Of a DNA stretch of 64,000 bases, positions 23,901-38,000 are shown one piece after another. A program made the translations under genes and the position numbers. Source of the stretch: Apus apus (Eukaryota > Chordata > Aves > Apodiformes > Apodidae); contig NC_067283.1 in assembly GCF_020740795.1 (NCBI RefSeq), positions 42,893,659 to 42,957,658 of the forward strand, in the 5' to 3' direction. Within the stretch, counting starts at the first letter, position 1, and the number at the start of each line of letters is the position of its first letter. The notes under the pieces were generated by a model that did no database searches, was not told the DNA's origin, and worked only from the letters and a program-made list of their open reading frames with translations.

Positions 23901-26900
23901 AGTTAACTTCGACAAGGCTAGTAACGGCAAGTGAATAACAAAGCAATGCTGTCTGGAAGCAGCTTTGTATTTTAGGTTATACTGCAGATGGTAGGACACC
24001 AGCCAGACAAAGCAAAAATACTCTGGGCAGCTGAATTTTCTGCATCCACTAAGACTATCCTGTACTCTGATGAGGTCACAGCACTATAGCATTTTCAAGT
24101 GTCAGATCTCATCTCTTCACAGTTTCTTAGCAGCAGAGGAGGAGGGAAGTGTTCCCCTCACAGAATGTAAAATATGTGCTAATGTCATTACAAGGTAATG
24201 CAGTGAAGCAGAAACTGCAGTTAACATCACATAGCCTCTCCTCAACCACCACCAGGTTTGGTTATGATAATAACCCTCAACTGATAACAGTGCAACAATC
24301 CTCGGCAGAAATTTGGTGATTGTCTAATCCCAGGACCTATGCATGTTAAAAGTAGCTTTTCTCTTTCTAGCTCTTGACACATGTAGTTATCCTGTGTCCC
24401 ATTTACTGAAACTCAAATGATTGCTTCACTGTTCTGCTGCATTCATTCATACTTGAGACTCAAAAATGTGGGTGAATTTTCCATCTTAAGTATAGCAGTG
24501 TCAATCTAGTGACACTTTTAGCAAAGTTATTTTGCATTTATCTTGAGAGAAGCTTCCATCCCTTCACCTTCTGACTAGGAATTTAAATTCGTCACCATGT
24601 GTTTCTGCATAGAAAGGAAGTACATACTCCATTTAAGTTATCTATGAGACTCAGACAACACTGTATTACACTTGGAAGTTCTACAGCTTTGTCTCTTTTC
24701 TGACTCAAACCTATTTCACAATCATGCAGTACCCTCAAGTAAAATGCTCACGTTTCATTAACACTTGACTAATGGAAGACATTTTAGACCCATCAAGTAT
24801 TACACAACATTCACTATTATTAGTTGTTGATATTATTTCTGGCTCACGATAACCTACTTTTCTAGTTGCCAGAGTAGTCAAACATATAGTTTAGCAGCTC
24901 CAATATGGCACTTAGAACTGTAACAAACATCTATTCTCAACTTTGGGATGGAGGAAGGAATGTTTCTTGGGAAACATGAGAGTTTGAGTTAGCTTGTATC
25001 TCACAGCTAGTTTGCAGCTGATTAGTGTTGGAAATTTCTCTTGTATTTCTATTTGATTGAAACTAAAGTTGTATTAACTTCAGCAAAATTTTCCAAAGGG
25101 AGATTTCGCAGATTTAGAATGGGATTTCTGGTCTAGAAACCAGAAAAAAATATATACAATAACTCAGTGGTTAGGTTGTTAAATTGTTAGATCTGGAGGA
25201 GGGAGTTGAAACTTTCCACTCTCTGAATCCCACATTTGCATGCACCGCACCTTTTGAATCTTATCTTTTCCTCCTGCAACTTGAAGAGATTGGAGTTTTA
25301 TTCTCGCATAGAGGCCAAAAATAGTCCAAACTTCAGAAAGTCTGTAGTGCCTGTTTTGTAGTTAATCTTGGTGTTGGTCCCATCTTCCCTGACAGAACTT
25401 AATATAAGATAGGATGGGCAAATCTATTTTAATTGTTAGGATGGTCTCAGAGGTCAGGGAAAGAGGAAGGAACAAATAACGTGCCAGATTGCTTCTGCAG
25501 AGAATTCAAAATGAAACATATCACCATGCTTTTACATTTTTCTAACTGCATTGGAACTTGATCTTTTTGCTACAACTTTGGACACAAATAGAATTTAGCA
25601 AATGGATCCATGCAGCACGGGCATACGCTGACATGCAATTACCATATGTCAGTCCACAGAGATTCTCTAGCTCCTGAGACATGTTTTGTTCTTTAAATAG
25701 CTTTCCATTTTCCATCTTTTTAACATTTTGGAACATGTAACTATTTTCATTATGATTTTTTTCCTCTTTCCTTTGAAGCCACGTTGATTTACAACTGACT
25801 TAGATTAGGTAGAAGGGACTGATAAAAAGAAGCTAAAATAGCTTTCAGAGATTACTACTACAGCCAAATATATTAGAAACCAGAAGAGTCAACATGAAAT
25901 ATTGAAACAAAGTAAAACCTACATTGATCTTTTTAAGTAAGAAAAACATTGTATGGATTGGAATTTTTGTCCTGGATTCATCTAGGATGATATATAATGT
26001 CTTATTCCTGGTAGGTAACATAGCAAATTAAAGTTTAATAGGAAAAGATAAAAACTTCATATTTAATCCTGTATCATTAAACACTGAGGTTTCGACTTGG
26101 AACTTGAGACTGCCTGAGTCAGGACCTTACAGTCTCACACAGAGAACATTGGTGGCTCCCAATTTGGTAATTCCTGTTGGTTTTCACAACAAAGTAAAAT
26201 TTGATATCTTCATATGGTCTGCAGATGTGCGCTATGAAGGCATTTAGATGCAAGTTTTACAGAAGCTTACTATTTTAGGAAAATAAAATATTAAAAAAAC
26301 TCCTGTCTCTTAAGAAAGTAACTTCATCAGAGTAATCTTAACATCTTTCAGCAAATTCTATGACACAAAAAATACACTCAATCTCATGTTCTTAAGTTCC
26401 TAAAAGTTTTGGAGAAAAAAATACTTTACAGTGACTTAAATGCCTGAAAGAACTTTTTAAAAAAGGAAGCATAATGAGAACATACACAAAAATTTTACTG
26501 CTCTGTGTGAACGTAGAAAAGCTGTGCTGAACACATTCATTCAGCTTTGCAATATCTCATATAGACTTTATCAGCAAAATACTGAATTTGTATCTTTAGT
26601 GGAAAAAAGAGTGGGTTTAAACTTCTCAAAAGAGAAACCATCTCCTTTGGAGTGTCTGGAGAAACTGAGAATAAACAAGCCATTAGTAAGAATGTAGGTA
26701 AATTTCCATTTCTGATTTATAGACTATTCCTGCTTGAAAACAATTTTTCAGTAAACTCCAGCTTCCTGACTGTTGCAATACCAAGGTCATCAAGCATTAG
26801 ACTTCCCTACAACATGTAGGTATCAGCTTAGGCTGGCACAGGAAGACCAGATTGCAAGAACTAGTGTTTACTCAAAGCCACTGATTTGACACAGGTATAT

Positions 26901-29900
26901 TCACTTTCTATTTCTCCATCTCAGAAAGGGTCGAAGTGCTCTGCAGTGTACAAGGTCATGAAGTCGTGCTTGAGGGGTTGGACAGAAATACATATGTCAT
27001 GCAGACATCCTACTGTTACAGATAGATCAGTTCCTGCTTGTGCTAAAAGGCACTGATGTAATCACAAAGTGGTTTAGAGACCTGATGCTTTTGCCCTTAA
27101 CTGTGCAACATTGGAAATTTTACCCCTCTGAAAACTAAGGATTGGGTCTTCGTAGACTTCTGTTGAAATAAAGTTTTTTCTGACAATTTGAGCATTTAAG
27201 TGGAAACCAATATTCCAAAAGATTTAGGTGAGCCTTTTCGACAGGAAAGCGAACAACCCAAAATGTATGGTGATGTGTGTATAGTTTTCCTTTCACAACT
27301 ACCTTGGTTTACAGTGTAACTGTGGCTGTGTGCACAGATTTCTTCTGGATGACACCAGAAGGGAAAAATTACAAAGATGATGTAAAATAATTATTTTGTT
27401 CCTTATCCTAAGAAAGCCATAAAACAGAGCACAATTTGGGTGATCCCTGGACTTAAACCCCATTAACAGAAAAAGATAATGGAGGCAACATGAGAGCCAA
27501 ATGGAGAGAAAATACATAACAATACCATATAAAAGCAAAATCAGAGCAGATATAGAATGAGGAAAGGGGGAGGCATGTGATGTCGTGAGGGAGTTATTTA
27601 TCAGGTAGTAGGATGTCAGGAAAAGACAAGCACCTCCTTTCAAAAGGGGAATCAGAAATTTTTTGAGGATATCGTGGTATCATTCCTCCAACTCAATTAT
27701 GCTCCGTTGTTCTCTCTGTTTCTCAGTGGCACCCTCTGTACCCAGAAGTTTTGCACCAGTTTCTTCTCTTTCCACATCCCAGTGATGATGAAGTCCTGCC
27801 TGTCTGCTTGTCTCCCAGGCTCAGCATCTGGGTTTGACTGTGAGCAAAGCCATCACAGCGTCACAGCATTGCCAGAAAGATTTTCTGCCTCGCTTTTTTT
27901 GTCTGAGAAGGGCTCACTCAAGGTATTGCCCTGGCACTGCTACTGTGGCTGCAGGGTGAAGGCTAATGTTCCTCCCTTCCACCACCAAGCAATGCATGTT
28001 CCAGAATCTCAGTGGAAAACAAGATCAGAAACAAGTAAAACATTGACACTCAGAAACTGTAGGAGTGAGAAAAATTAGAGGGTTCCTTCTGCCTGTGAAG
28101 TTTTTATGTAGCCAGTGGAGGCAGGTGTGGAACGTCTCTCTGTGAGACAGGTGAAAGGGGAAGATGCTGCTTCCTAGGAGTCCTGTGGTTGATGAAGTTT
28201 TGAAAGAGCACTTTACTTCAGGGAGTTTCAGAATGTGTAATGGAGATGTGTGATACTGGGGTACCACAGGTGGTATAACCTGATGCAAAATAACCTCTGT
28301 GTGAGAATACACTGGAGATGTTGAGGAACATTAGCACCAGCCGTTTACAGCTGTAAACTGCTGCTGCTCCAAGTGAATTGCTAAAGTAAACACAGCCTAT
28401 GTTGGTTTATTCTCTGTTCACAGAGGGAACAAAAACTGTAATAGTTTGTGATGCACCATAATTTTCCAGGAAAATATATTGCATAGCACTCGGAAAGCAA
28501 AAATACTGTATTTAAATGAGATTCACAGCAGTAATTCTTACTGACTTAGAGAGACAGATTCAGAAAAAGGATTGCCAAGCTGAGACTAATAGCTGCATTC
28601 AACATATTCAAATTTACACTAGTTTACATTTTAAATAAGAACTGCAGCTGTAGGGGGGAAATAGTATTTAAACACACCTTACTTTATTAGATAGTGCCAC
28701 CTACGGGTTAAAAGCTTTTGAACTTTACAGTGACAGAGGACAGGAAGCCCTATTAGTAACAGATAAAGTATTTCTTGCGTTAAACCATTTGTATTTTGGA
28801 ATTTGCAAGGTAAACGGAATGTTGCTGAGATTTCCATACTGTTATACCTGGCAAAAGAATGGTGACTTCCACAGTTCCCTTCGGAGGTGGCCATACTCTG
28901 CTCTCTCTTCTATAGTCTGGCACTGATTGGCAAAGTCACAAATCCTGATTTTCTTCTCTACTAAACAGGTCTTGCTTGGTATGATCAGTGGAAAGGTTAT
29001 CTACATCTACTCCTGCAGGGCCGGGTAGGAGGTTGCTATCTTGCTGTGTTTGAGTCTGCAGGAACTTAAAACAGAGCCTTGAGAAGTTTGCCTTTTTAGC
29101 CCAAAATCAGAGACGAGAAACCCTGGCCTACTTCTTATGAATATAGTCTGCTCAAGGACGTATTGTACAAGGGAGGAATGAGATGCGGGGACTGCTCCCT
29201 GTCTGTGGGCAGATATGCTTTATTCCTCCTGAAACTCACCTCTCCTCCGCCCCCCCCTTGCACATTCCACCTTATAGTTGAGTCCTGTTGCGTCCTTTTG
29301 ATGTAGCCTAGAAACAGGCAAAGAAGCCTGGAAAAATCTGCCCATCTCTGTACCATGTTTGTTGTTTTGAACTGCATTTTGGGCTAAAAGCCTGAGTTAT
29401 GCTCATTTCTCTCCTGAAAAACCAAAACTCCAGGAGAGGTAATATTTTAGGAGAAGTGTTTTATTCATACACTTTTAAAGTTCTCTCCAATGGTATCTGA
29501 CTTTGTTCTGTGTCTTCCACAGCAGATGGCGTACCTGCCTGACTGAGACCAGAGACTCTTCCTGTGATCTGCTCACTTGGCAAGAACTACTGTATCTCAG
29601 GCAGAATGCAAATTATGCACACATGTAGTCAAGAAACTGCCTCCTCTGCCTTTAGATGTAGTGATGCTATCACAATATTTTTCAAGGAGAAGTGTCAATA
29701 ACATTTTTGATTGCATGACTGTATGCTTGAATTGTAGTGCTAATGAAGGGCATGTGTCTTTTCCCTTCCTTAATTACTCTCTACACACTCAAGCAACAGA
29801 AGATGTTATTATTAATTAGAGGGGGAATAGAGGGGGAAGACCTAATTTTATTTGTGTTAAGTTCCTTTTTTAAATCATCCATACTGAAAAAAGAAAAAAG

Positions 29901-31360
29901 CCGGATGACAAAAATAGCTCTGTGCCTGAGAAACGGGGAAAAAAAATATTTATTTTGGAATTCAAGCCACAAATATGGCAAAATGGTGCTGGAAAATATA
30001 CCAGAGTTTGCTGTAAGTACCCCTCAGGTAGACAAGCCCTGTGGTAAAATCAGAGCATGAGGGATCAAGCAAACTCTTACGACTGTCTTCTAGATGTCGT
30101 GAGGTAGAAGAGATGAGAAGCTGGATACCAGGACTGCCATGCTTGAAGCTGAATGAGGTTTGACAAGGTTGTCAAAGAAAAGCTGCAGTAGGGGAACAGT
30201 AAATTCCTTCTGGTGCCCATCCTGATGTGTCATGCTCTGCAGCAAACAGACTGCTGCTTTGATTCTGGCAATAAACACTGGACCAAACCTGGGGGAGATG
30301 AACATTCTGATCAGGTCCACCTTAGGCAGTCTTGCTCTGTCACTCTGGGTGGATTTTTAGTGACTTTCTTGTTTTGATGAAAGGCAGTGAGAATATGCAG
30401 TTACACAAGTAGTAGAGTGTTTTTGCCTTTATAGGTTCTATTGTTTATGTGTATATAAATATGCATAGAACTAAAGAATAAGTAAAATGTCACCATAAAT
30501 AGTGACATTAGTAAATATGTACATATTAAGAGTGCTTGGTATTATGGCCTTATTGGCAGATACTCTCTAACAAAAATACAGCCTAATAGTCTGGGCCAGC
30601 ATCTGTTTCTTGTAAAAGAAGATACAACAAATTCAGAGACTTGGGATAAGATACTTAGAAATAAGGACTTCAGGATTCTTTCATGTACATGTATGTCTAA
30701 AACAAAGTCTGAAGATGAGTGTTTAGTGAAGAGGAATTGGAGAAGTGGTGATGAATAAAATTCATTAAGCATAATTTGGAATACTCAGAATTTCAGTTGC
30801 AAAGTGAAAAAATCCTTGTGCTCTTGAAACTCCTGAAATAATGTTTTCAAAATCTTTCATTTTCCAGGGCCTGTTTCAATAGAAGCTGTGATGGTTTAAA
30901 GGTGTTCAGAGCTGGTGTGTCTAGATGCCTGTTTCTTTCTTTCCAAATGTATCCCCCTGTTAAACCAAGTATCACCTTTCCACGCAAACCTGACTTCCCT
31001 GAGGTACCTGACAGTAGAGTCAGGGAAAACATTGTAGCTGGAGGCCTACTGCCAGAAGACTGGGGAGGAGAAATCCTCCTGCCGCTAAATCACTTTTGCC
31101 ATCGGCTTCCCCGAGGACAAATTTCATCCTCAAATCAGGTCTTTCTTGACAGATATTGTCCCCCTGGCAACAAGGTCAAAATCACGCAATGAAGACGCTG
31201 TTAATCAGGATCGGGTCTGTCCACACTTCGTGTCACTAGGAGGAAAACAAGTCGATGTTTAACAGGAAAGAATAAGGAAAGGGGGGTGAAGTCTTGGAGA
31301 ACCATGTCTGGAGAGGTATTGGAAGAAGGTGTTCCCGTAGGAACAGATGACAACATTATG
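20947..31360. other. Intergenic region, right part, up to the CNOT10 CpG island
   Basis: This is AT-rich unique DNA with no recognised gene. Short open frames occur throughout (for example 27674-28078 plus, 134 codons, and 30902-31192 plus, 96 codons), none with a familiar domain. The string at 21229 (TGTTCTGGTTTGAGTTG) resembles the terminus of the solo LTR found in CNOT10 intron 2, but no partner end was found. I saw no RNA gene. Confidence 0.65.
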
Positions 31361-31729
31361 GAAGCTGCGCCTTGGGGGGGCCCCGCTGTGGCTCGGGGGA
31401 AGGGCAGGGAGAGCACGGGGGCGGAAACTGGCATTCACGGAACGGCAGTGAAGGGCGCCTCGCCCTGGGGTTTTGATTCCGAGGGACCGGAATCTCGGGG
31501 AGCCTTGTAGCCCCTGCCATCGCAGGGGGCTCAAACACCTATTCAGAAAGGCATTTAGGAGACAAGGCCGCCTTAGCTGCCCTCATTGCTGTGACGACAG
31601 ACACCTTAACAGCACGTAAAATAAAAACCCGTTCCGGGCGGCGGCCGACGCCTGCCCGTCAGCCCGGGACGCACCCGCGGAGGAAAGGCCCGGCCCCCCA
31701 GCCCCGCCCGCCCGCCCGCCCGCCGCGGG

Positions 31730-31740
31730 AAGATGGCGGC
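31730..31740 (+). promoter_or_regulatory. YY1-type motif
   Basis: AAGATGGCGGC on the plus strand is a perfect long YY1 consensus in the CNOT10 island. The same motif occurs in the DYNC1LI1 island. Confidence 0.5.
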
Positions 31741-31755
31741 GGGGGCGGGAGGTGC

Positions 31756-31767
31756 CGCGCACGCGCA
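31756..31767 (+). promoter_or_regulatory. NRF1 motif
   Basis: CGCGCACGCGCA matches the palindromic NRF1 consensus YGCGCAYGCGCR at every position. NRF1 sites are typical of CpG-island promoters of housekeeping genes. Confidence 0.55.
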
Positions 31768-31790
31768 TCCGGGGCGGCGCCGCGGCGTCC

Positions 31791-31798
31791 TGACGTCA
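31791..31798 (+). promoter_or_regulatory. Full cAMP-response element (CRE)
   Basis: TGACGTCA is a perfect palindromic CREB/ATF site, 237 bp upstream of the CNOT10 start codon. It contains a CpG, and such sites survive mainly in unmethylated promoters. Confidence 0.55.
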
Positions 31799-31848
31799 CG
31801 CGCGCCGGTGCCCGGCAACGGGCGGACGTCGGGGGGGCGGCGGGGAAC

Positions 31849-31855
31849 CCGGAAG
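31849..31855 (+). promoter_or_regulatory. ETS-family motif
   Basis: CCGGAAG is the ETS/GABP core in the CNOT10 CpG island, about 60 bp downstream of the CRE. Confidence 0.4.
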
Positions 31856-32034
31856 CGGCGCGCGAGTCGGGGCGGGCGCGGCGCGCGGGGGGCGGCCGCG
31901 GCGGTAAAGTAGTCCCGGAGGGCAGCGGCCGGTGGGTGGGGGGGTGGTGCGGTCGGTGCCCGGCGCAGCAGCGCGGGGAGTCTCGGCCCTCTCGGCGTGC
32001 TCGGACTGCGAGGCCGCACGGCGCTGCGGGGGAG

Positions 32035-32056
32035 ATGGCAGCGGACAAGGCTGCGG
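32035..32056 (+). CDS. CNOT10: CNOT10 coding exon 1
   Basis: The exon has 22 coding bases for Met-Ala-Ala-Asp-Lys-Ala-Ala plus one base. The donor GTGAGT is at 32057. The 5' untranslated region extends upstream in the CpG island to an undetermined start. Confidence 0.93.
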
Positions 32057-35000
32057 GTGAGTGCGGGGGCGGCCGCCGGGGCCGCCTCGGGCCTGCGCCG
32101 CCGGTGCGGAGCGATACCCTGCCGCGCGGGGGGCGGGGAGTGCCGCCGCGGTTCGGGCGGAAGGAGAAGGGTCCGCGGCGGCGGTTTCTTCTTCCGCCGA
32201 GGAAGTAGTGCCCCCGTGGGGCTGAGGGGCCGGCCGGGGGCATCCCCTGGCCGAGCTGCCGCTGGGCCTGGGCCCGGGGACATCCCCTGGCCGAGCCCCG
32301 CGCAACGGGAGGGCGGCGGAGCTGTTGGCAGCCTCTTGGCCTGGGCGGGCTCGGTGGGGGTGGGCTGCAGAAGTTGAGCTTCTGGGTTAATTTGTTAAAA
32401 CTGGCGTGTTCGGGTGGCGCTGGGGAGGTTTGAGCCGCTTCGTGTTGCCTCCTGATCCCCGGAGCTCAGCCTGGTTCCCTCTGAACTGCCGCTTTGGTTC
32501 TAGCGGTAAGCGGGTCTGCCCCAAAGCTCAGGCCTGAACAGACCCTGTAGAGAGAAGTCACCGAGATTAATAAATAAATCATCTTCTGGTAAACACTCGG
32601 AATGAGTCTCAAGTGCAGCCGCTGGGTAGCTCCTTAGCGTTGGCAAGCTACTGCTCGTCCGTCTCGGTGAAGACCACCCTTCATGCTACAAGTCTTGGTT
32701 GTGGAGAAAGCCCCTTCCCTCGGATGGCAGCTCAGTGGGGACGGGGAAGAGGGCGATGTGGAGAAAAGCTAAAGGGATCTACTTTGTTTTTTCGGTTGGT
32801 TTTATGTGGTGGGACCCTTATTTTAAAAAGCCTCAAGCATGCTTTTCTCTGCGTGCTAAATACGAAACTCCTCACCGTCTGAAAAAGACTGTGGGGAAAA
32901 ATGAGTACACTGTACTGAATTATGTGCAGCAAACTATCCAAAGTCTTGAAGGTCCTTTTTCCTTGTACTTGCTTAAAAGGAAAGTACATGCCCAAATTAA
33001 TCAAAGACGTGAGCTGTGGCAAGGTGTTCTACATACTGCATTGCTCAGAGCAGTGAGTTACAAATGACTTCCCGCTGAGAAGTGTGTGGGTTTGAAGTGG
33101 TCTATTACATTTATACTAGTAGTGCAGTGCTTCATAAAAAAATGTAATACTGGCACCCAAACTTGTTATTTTCTTAAAAAGGCTGAACGTTCTGGCTGGT
33201 CTTCATGCCCTTCAAATACTTTCAGAGCAGGAGTCATGTGACAGATTCCTTCACTTACGAGGAACGGATTATTATCCCCCTGCCTGTAGAGTTTGGAAAT
33301 TAAAAAAAATAATAATTCCAGAGATGCTCTGCTATTCAACAGCACAGTTCACGCAGGATGTAATTTAGAGGGCTGAGGAGCAAGAGGGCTCAGGAGCCAC
33401 AGGCCTTGGAGGTATGGATAAGGGGTGTGAGAAGGTTTGCAGTTTGCAGTGATTGCAGTCACTCTCCAGGTGTCTGGGTATGTGTATGTGGGAGGTGTGG
33501 CTTCTCATTGCTTTTATGTTGTTGTGGCAGAAGCTGATAAGGTGAGCAATCTCCCTTTTCAGGTGGCAGTCTAATGCTTTTGCTTGTTCTTCTGTCCTGA
33601 AGACAGTTTTCCCAAAGGTCTGCTGTCCACCCTGATGTAACTTTCTGGTAGGAGCAACTGCCTGCTTGTGTAAAGCAAACAAGCCTCTGTGACACAATGT
33701 TTCTGCTTCTCAGCCCCAGGCTTGCTAACTGGGAAGAGAATTCCCTGACTTCCTTGTTTAACTTAAAACTCAGCGTAGCAGCTTTCCTCAGATCAAAATC
33801 CGAGCAGCTGAATTTTTCATCTATTTTCAGGTTGCGTATTTTACCCCTATCACAAGCCTGACGTGTATTAGTTTTAGGGTTGTTTTGTACTGGTGAAAGT
33901 TAGAGAAAATGAAAAGTTAAACAAGTCCACGTGTAAATACAATTTGCGGAGATAGATCGAGTCCTGTAATTTGTAAAGCAGAGAATCTGTGCTGTTTCAG
34001 ATATTTCAACTGATAATCGCAGCTACTGTGTGGATAGGACCTGCCGTGCTGTGTGTCACCCAGAGCATATGCTTCAACAAGAGTGCCAAGGATCAGTAGA
34101 TGATCACAGTGGCATGCTGCATGTTTTGCCAGGGTACAGTGCACCTACCTGTTTCATTTTCCAGTGCCTCAAGAAATATGGAAATAATAGTTTTATTTGC
34201 AAGCTCTTAATAGCCATTTGCAGCCAAGAGAGCAAGGGTACTTTTTTTTTCCTCCCCCTGTTTAAGTGGAGATGCAGGGGGTTTTTGGTATCTTGGGCCA
34301 GCTAGCTTTTGGGTGACTCCTGCCTATGAGGTCTTTTGATAATAATGATTAACTGAAGCAGCAGATCCTGGTCTAAATAAGAGTGGCACAATTACAGTAG
34401 CTTAGAATGGCCTTTAGGTCTTTAACAGGTTTCAAGTGTATTTGGGCAAAAAGGGTAGAGAGTAGCCAAAGTATTGTTTGGTGGTTGTGTTGTTTTTTCC
34501 AAAGGAAAGAGCTGTGCTGAAAGCTACATCAGCTGGACTTCAGTTCTGTTCTTTCTCCATAAGCTTTCAGTTCAGGTTTTGCAAACTTGCTTTGTTTACT
34601 GAGTCATAATAGGTGCAGTTAATCAGATTTCAGCCATAAAACTGACTATAGGAGAGGGGACAGCTCTGGTTTTGCTTGAAGCAGTCCCTAGGTGTGGTGT
34701 TTTTGTTTTGGTTTGGTTTTTTACCTACCAGCAGACCTAGAGACAGTAAAATCTGCAGACCTGCCCTGATTTTTCCCTAGGAAATACACAAAACAGCTAT
34801 ATGAGTGGTATTTTTATGATACAACTTAGACAATGATCTCATTGGTTTATTTTTCACTTAACTGAAGACGTTTTACTGTAGGATTCAGACTTCCATAAGC
34901 CCAGCTTCAGCTGAGATGCTTGTTTTACAAACTCGAATACAGTGGCACTAATCGGTAATGCCCTCTGCAGTTGATGGCACTCTGCTAGCCTCTTGATCAG

Positions 35001-38000
35001 ACTGAGTGTTATGAGCTTCAAAAGTTTGAGAGTCTTTGCACTGGGGTTACTTTTACTAGCAGAATCTGAAAGACATGCTGAGCAAGTGAAGCAGGTAATG
35101 CTAACAGTTAGCATGAAAGGATGAGGGGATCCATAGAGAGTGATAGCTTTCTGTTCAGTTGTATAACCACAAGATTTAGAGCAGAAATCAGATCTATATT
35201 TAGCTTGAAGGACAGATACTTCTTGTTCCTTTCCTCATTTGCTGCAGAAAACCTGGGCACATCTGAGCTTTTTTTTATGTTTTAACTTTGTCTCCTGCCT
35301 TTCCCTTTCAAGGAAAAGGTAGTGCAAGCATGTTGATCAATGCCTTACACACAGTCAGATTTTATAGCAGGTGCATGCAGTTCTGTATCCCCTGAGAATC
35401 CATCCCAACAGAGTACTGAAATTGCTGAATCCTTAATTTTGTCACAGTGGGTTACTTTGTAATTTGTGGGTGTGAGATTGTTGATATTTTAAAATCCTAA
35501 CTTCATTAGCATCTTGATGATCCAAATTTGTTGGTGGTGATGGGGAATGGATTTTGCAGTGAAGCTCACAGGTAAGTGTTTTCATTTGTTCAAAGTGAAA
35601 ACAAAATTAGCTGAGTTTTCATTACATCTGCAAATTCTGGGAAAGAGAAAGAAGACATTGAATTTACAAAGCCTACCTAATATATTAAGATAGCAAAAGG
35701 TAGGTTAGAGCAAAGCTTCCTCTGTGAAATTCAAGAAATAATTTTCTGCAAAAATGTAAACCATTGCTGGTTTATGAAATCTCTGTTTTAAAAAACATTT
35801 AATTATTTCTGTATGTTCCAGCACACAACTGAGTGCTTCTAGAAATAAGCTGTCTGGTGTGGTGCTTTTGGCTGTTGTGGTTTTTTTAATTTCTGGTAGT
35901 TTGTGTTCAGTACAAGGAAGGGTTTGGTGGGGTTTTTTTCAGCTTCTTGGACATGGAATGTCTGTATTGTGGTTTTTAATGCAACTTCACTAAATTCTTA
36001 ATTATATAATTATAAATGGGTTCAGTAGACTCCTTTCTGGAAAATGTGCTCAGCAGTGACTGAAAGGTAAAATGTTAGGAATAGTATGTAAAATAAAGTG
36101 AAGACTATTAAAACCTGGTTATATTGCTTTATGAATGCTCAAAGGGGTCACCCTCATAATTGCTACGTGCTGTTCTTGTTGTCTTCATCTGGAAAAGGAT
36201 ATAATAGAACTGGAGAAGATTCTGGGACAAAGCATGTGAGGAAGATGCAGAAAAAAACTGTGCTGCTTACCTCTGAAGAGAGAAGATTGAAAGATTTGTC
36301 AGACTGGGAGTGAGGCTGAAGAAGTGAATAGGTAGCATTTGCTCAGGTCTTGCAGTATAATCACTAGACAGCATTTGATATGGTATATTGAAGAGTATAA
36401 AAGTGTAAAGAGTTTTTAAAAAATAAATCATGTCTGTCAGTGGTTCTTAACAATGATGGTTTATCTGCAGCCTCTTCTTTATAGGGAGACTTGGTCTTCC
36501 AAAGCAGGGAGCTGTGTGGAAGTTTCGGTGTTTGCTGGTTTTTATGCTGTTCCCTAAATCTTTCCTTGCTTGTTTAGGCTGCAGCATAGAGGATGTATGG
36601 GTTTTTCATCTAACCCAACTTTATGTTGTGTGGCCTTTGCTGATAATTTTTGTGCAAATAAAGGTAATCTTAGTGTGTGGTTGCAGCTTCAAAGAGAAAT
36701 CTAAAATGTGTGCATTCTCAGTTAACTTGCAGGACTTGGGTTATTGATTGAGAAGAGAAATTTAGCTAGGATTATTATGTTTACATTTTTTGCAGAGGAG
36801 TTCCCTAGGAGTTTAGGATAACTTCAGTTGTTTTAGTGTGGCAGGGAAGCAATATTACTTTTACTGGCAGGAGGATCCTGAGAACTGGAAGGAGCAAAAT
36901 GTTTAAACTGAACAGCTGTCCTGATGTTTGCAAACTTTCTTGTAATCTTCTGTCCACTTTACAGATCAAGGTACTGAGAAACATGAAGGAGCGAGTACTT
37001 CTGGGATTACTGATCAGGAAAAGGAATTGTCGAGCAGCGCGTTACAAGCTTTTCTGGTAAGACAAAGCCAAACTCGGAGACTTCTGATTTACCACGTAAC
37101 TGCTACATGGTCTTATATAATTATCTTTCCTGTTTTCTCAGCACTGTTGCAAATGTATTAACGGGATATTGTGTCAAAAGTAGCACTAGTTGTGTTATAA
37201 AGGCAGCACGTACATTTTCTGTCTGCTCTGATGGAGAAAACTGATGGGGATACTTGAATGAAGTGTGCAAGAGCACATTTAATCTTGATTCTCAAAACTT
37301 AGTAGTCTTAAAAGCTGTTTAATGAATTACTTAGAAGAAGCAGGCTGCTGTTCTCTATCAGTGTTGGAGATGCATGATCTCTCTGAAAATTCAATCACTT
37401 TAAGCTAAAAATGTTGTGTTAAAGGGTTTAAAAGAACCTTTTTCTTTTTAGCATCTGGCACAGTTTGACTCAAGTTCAGACAACAATGCTCTCAATCCCC
37501 TCCCACCCAGGTAGGGAAGGGGAGAGAGACTCTCTGGATTGAAAAATAAACTAGACAGCTTTAATTAAACACTAATGATAAAAGGAAATATGTACAATTA
37601 TATACAAATGTGTTCAGGAATGTGCAAAACTCCTATTACCTCCTCCCACCCCCAGCAACTCCCACAGCATCTCCTGAGCTGTGAGCAGTCCCGAAAAGTC
37701 CCGGAGCTGCTGCTGGAGAAAGTGGAGAGTGATGAGGGTCAGGAGAGCTCAAGCCTGGGGGTTGATGGTGATGGATGGACAGAGTCCTCCCCGGACACCA
37801 GCCATGGATGGAAGAGAAGGGAAGAAGAAGCAGGAAGGAAGTTGTCTTCTGTGATCTCTGACCTTCCTCTGAGCTTACATAGATACATGGAATGGAATAT
37901 CTCTGGCCAATTTTGTTTTCTGTCTAATTCAGCCTCCTACAGGGGGGTCATAAATCTGGTAGTGCCTGAGCTGGCAGGGCAAAGATGTGACCTTGGAGTC

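Larger units (their letters stand above)
31361..32420. promoter_or_regulatory. CNOT10: CpG island and presumed promoter of CNOT10
   Basis: GC content and CpG density rise abruptly around 31.36 kb and fall again after about 32.4 kb. The island covers the 5' untranslated region and exon 1 of CNOT10. It contains a CCCG tetranucleotide run near 31704-31723 and a cluster of YY1, NRF1, CRE and ETS motifs between 31730 and 31855, about 180-305 bp upstream of the start codon. There is no evident TATA box. The pattern is that of a broadly active housekeeping promoter. Confidence 0.85.

Noticed and set aside
30902-31192. 96-codon plus-strand frame upstream of the CNOT10 island
   Set aside because: It has no recognised domain or splice links. 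It was considered as an upstream exon or viral remnant but is unsupported.
31591-32377. Overlapping open frames of 126-225 codons on both strands around CNOT10 exon 1
   Set aside because: They have the same CpG-island low-stop composition. The real coding part is only 32035-32056.
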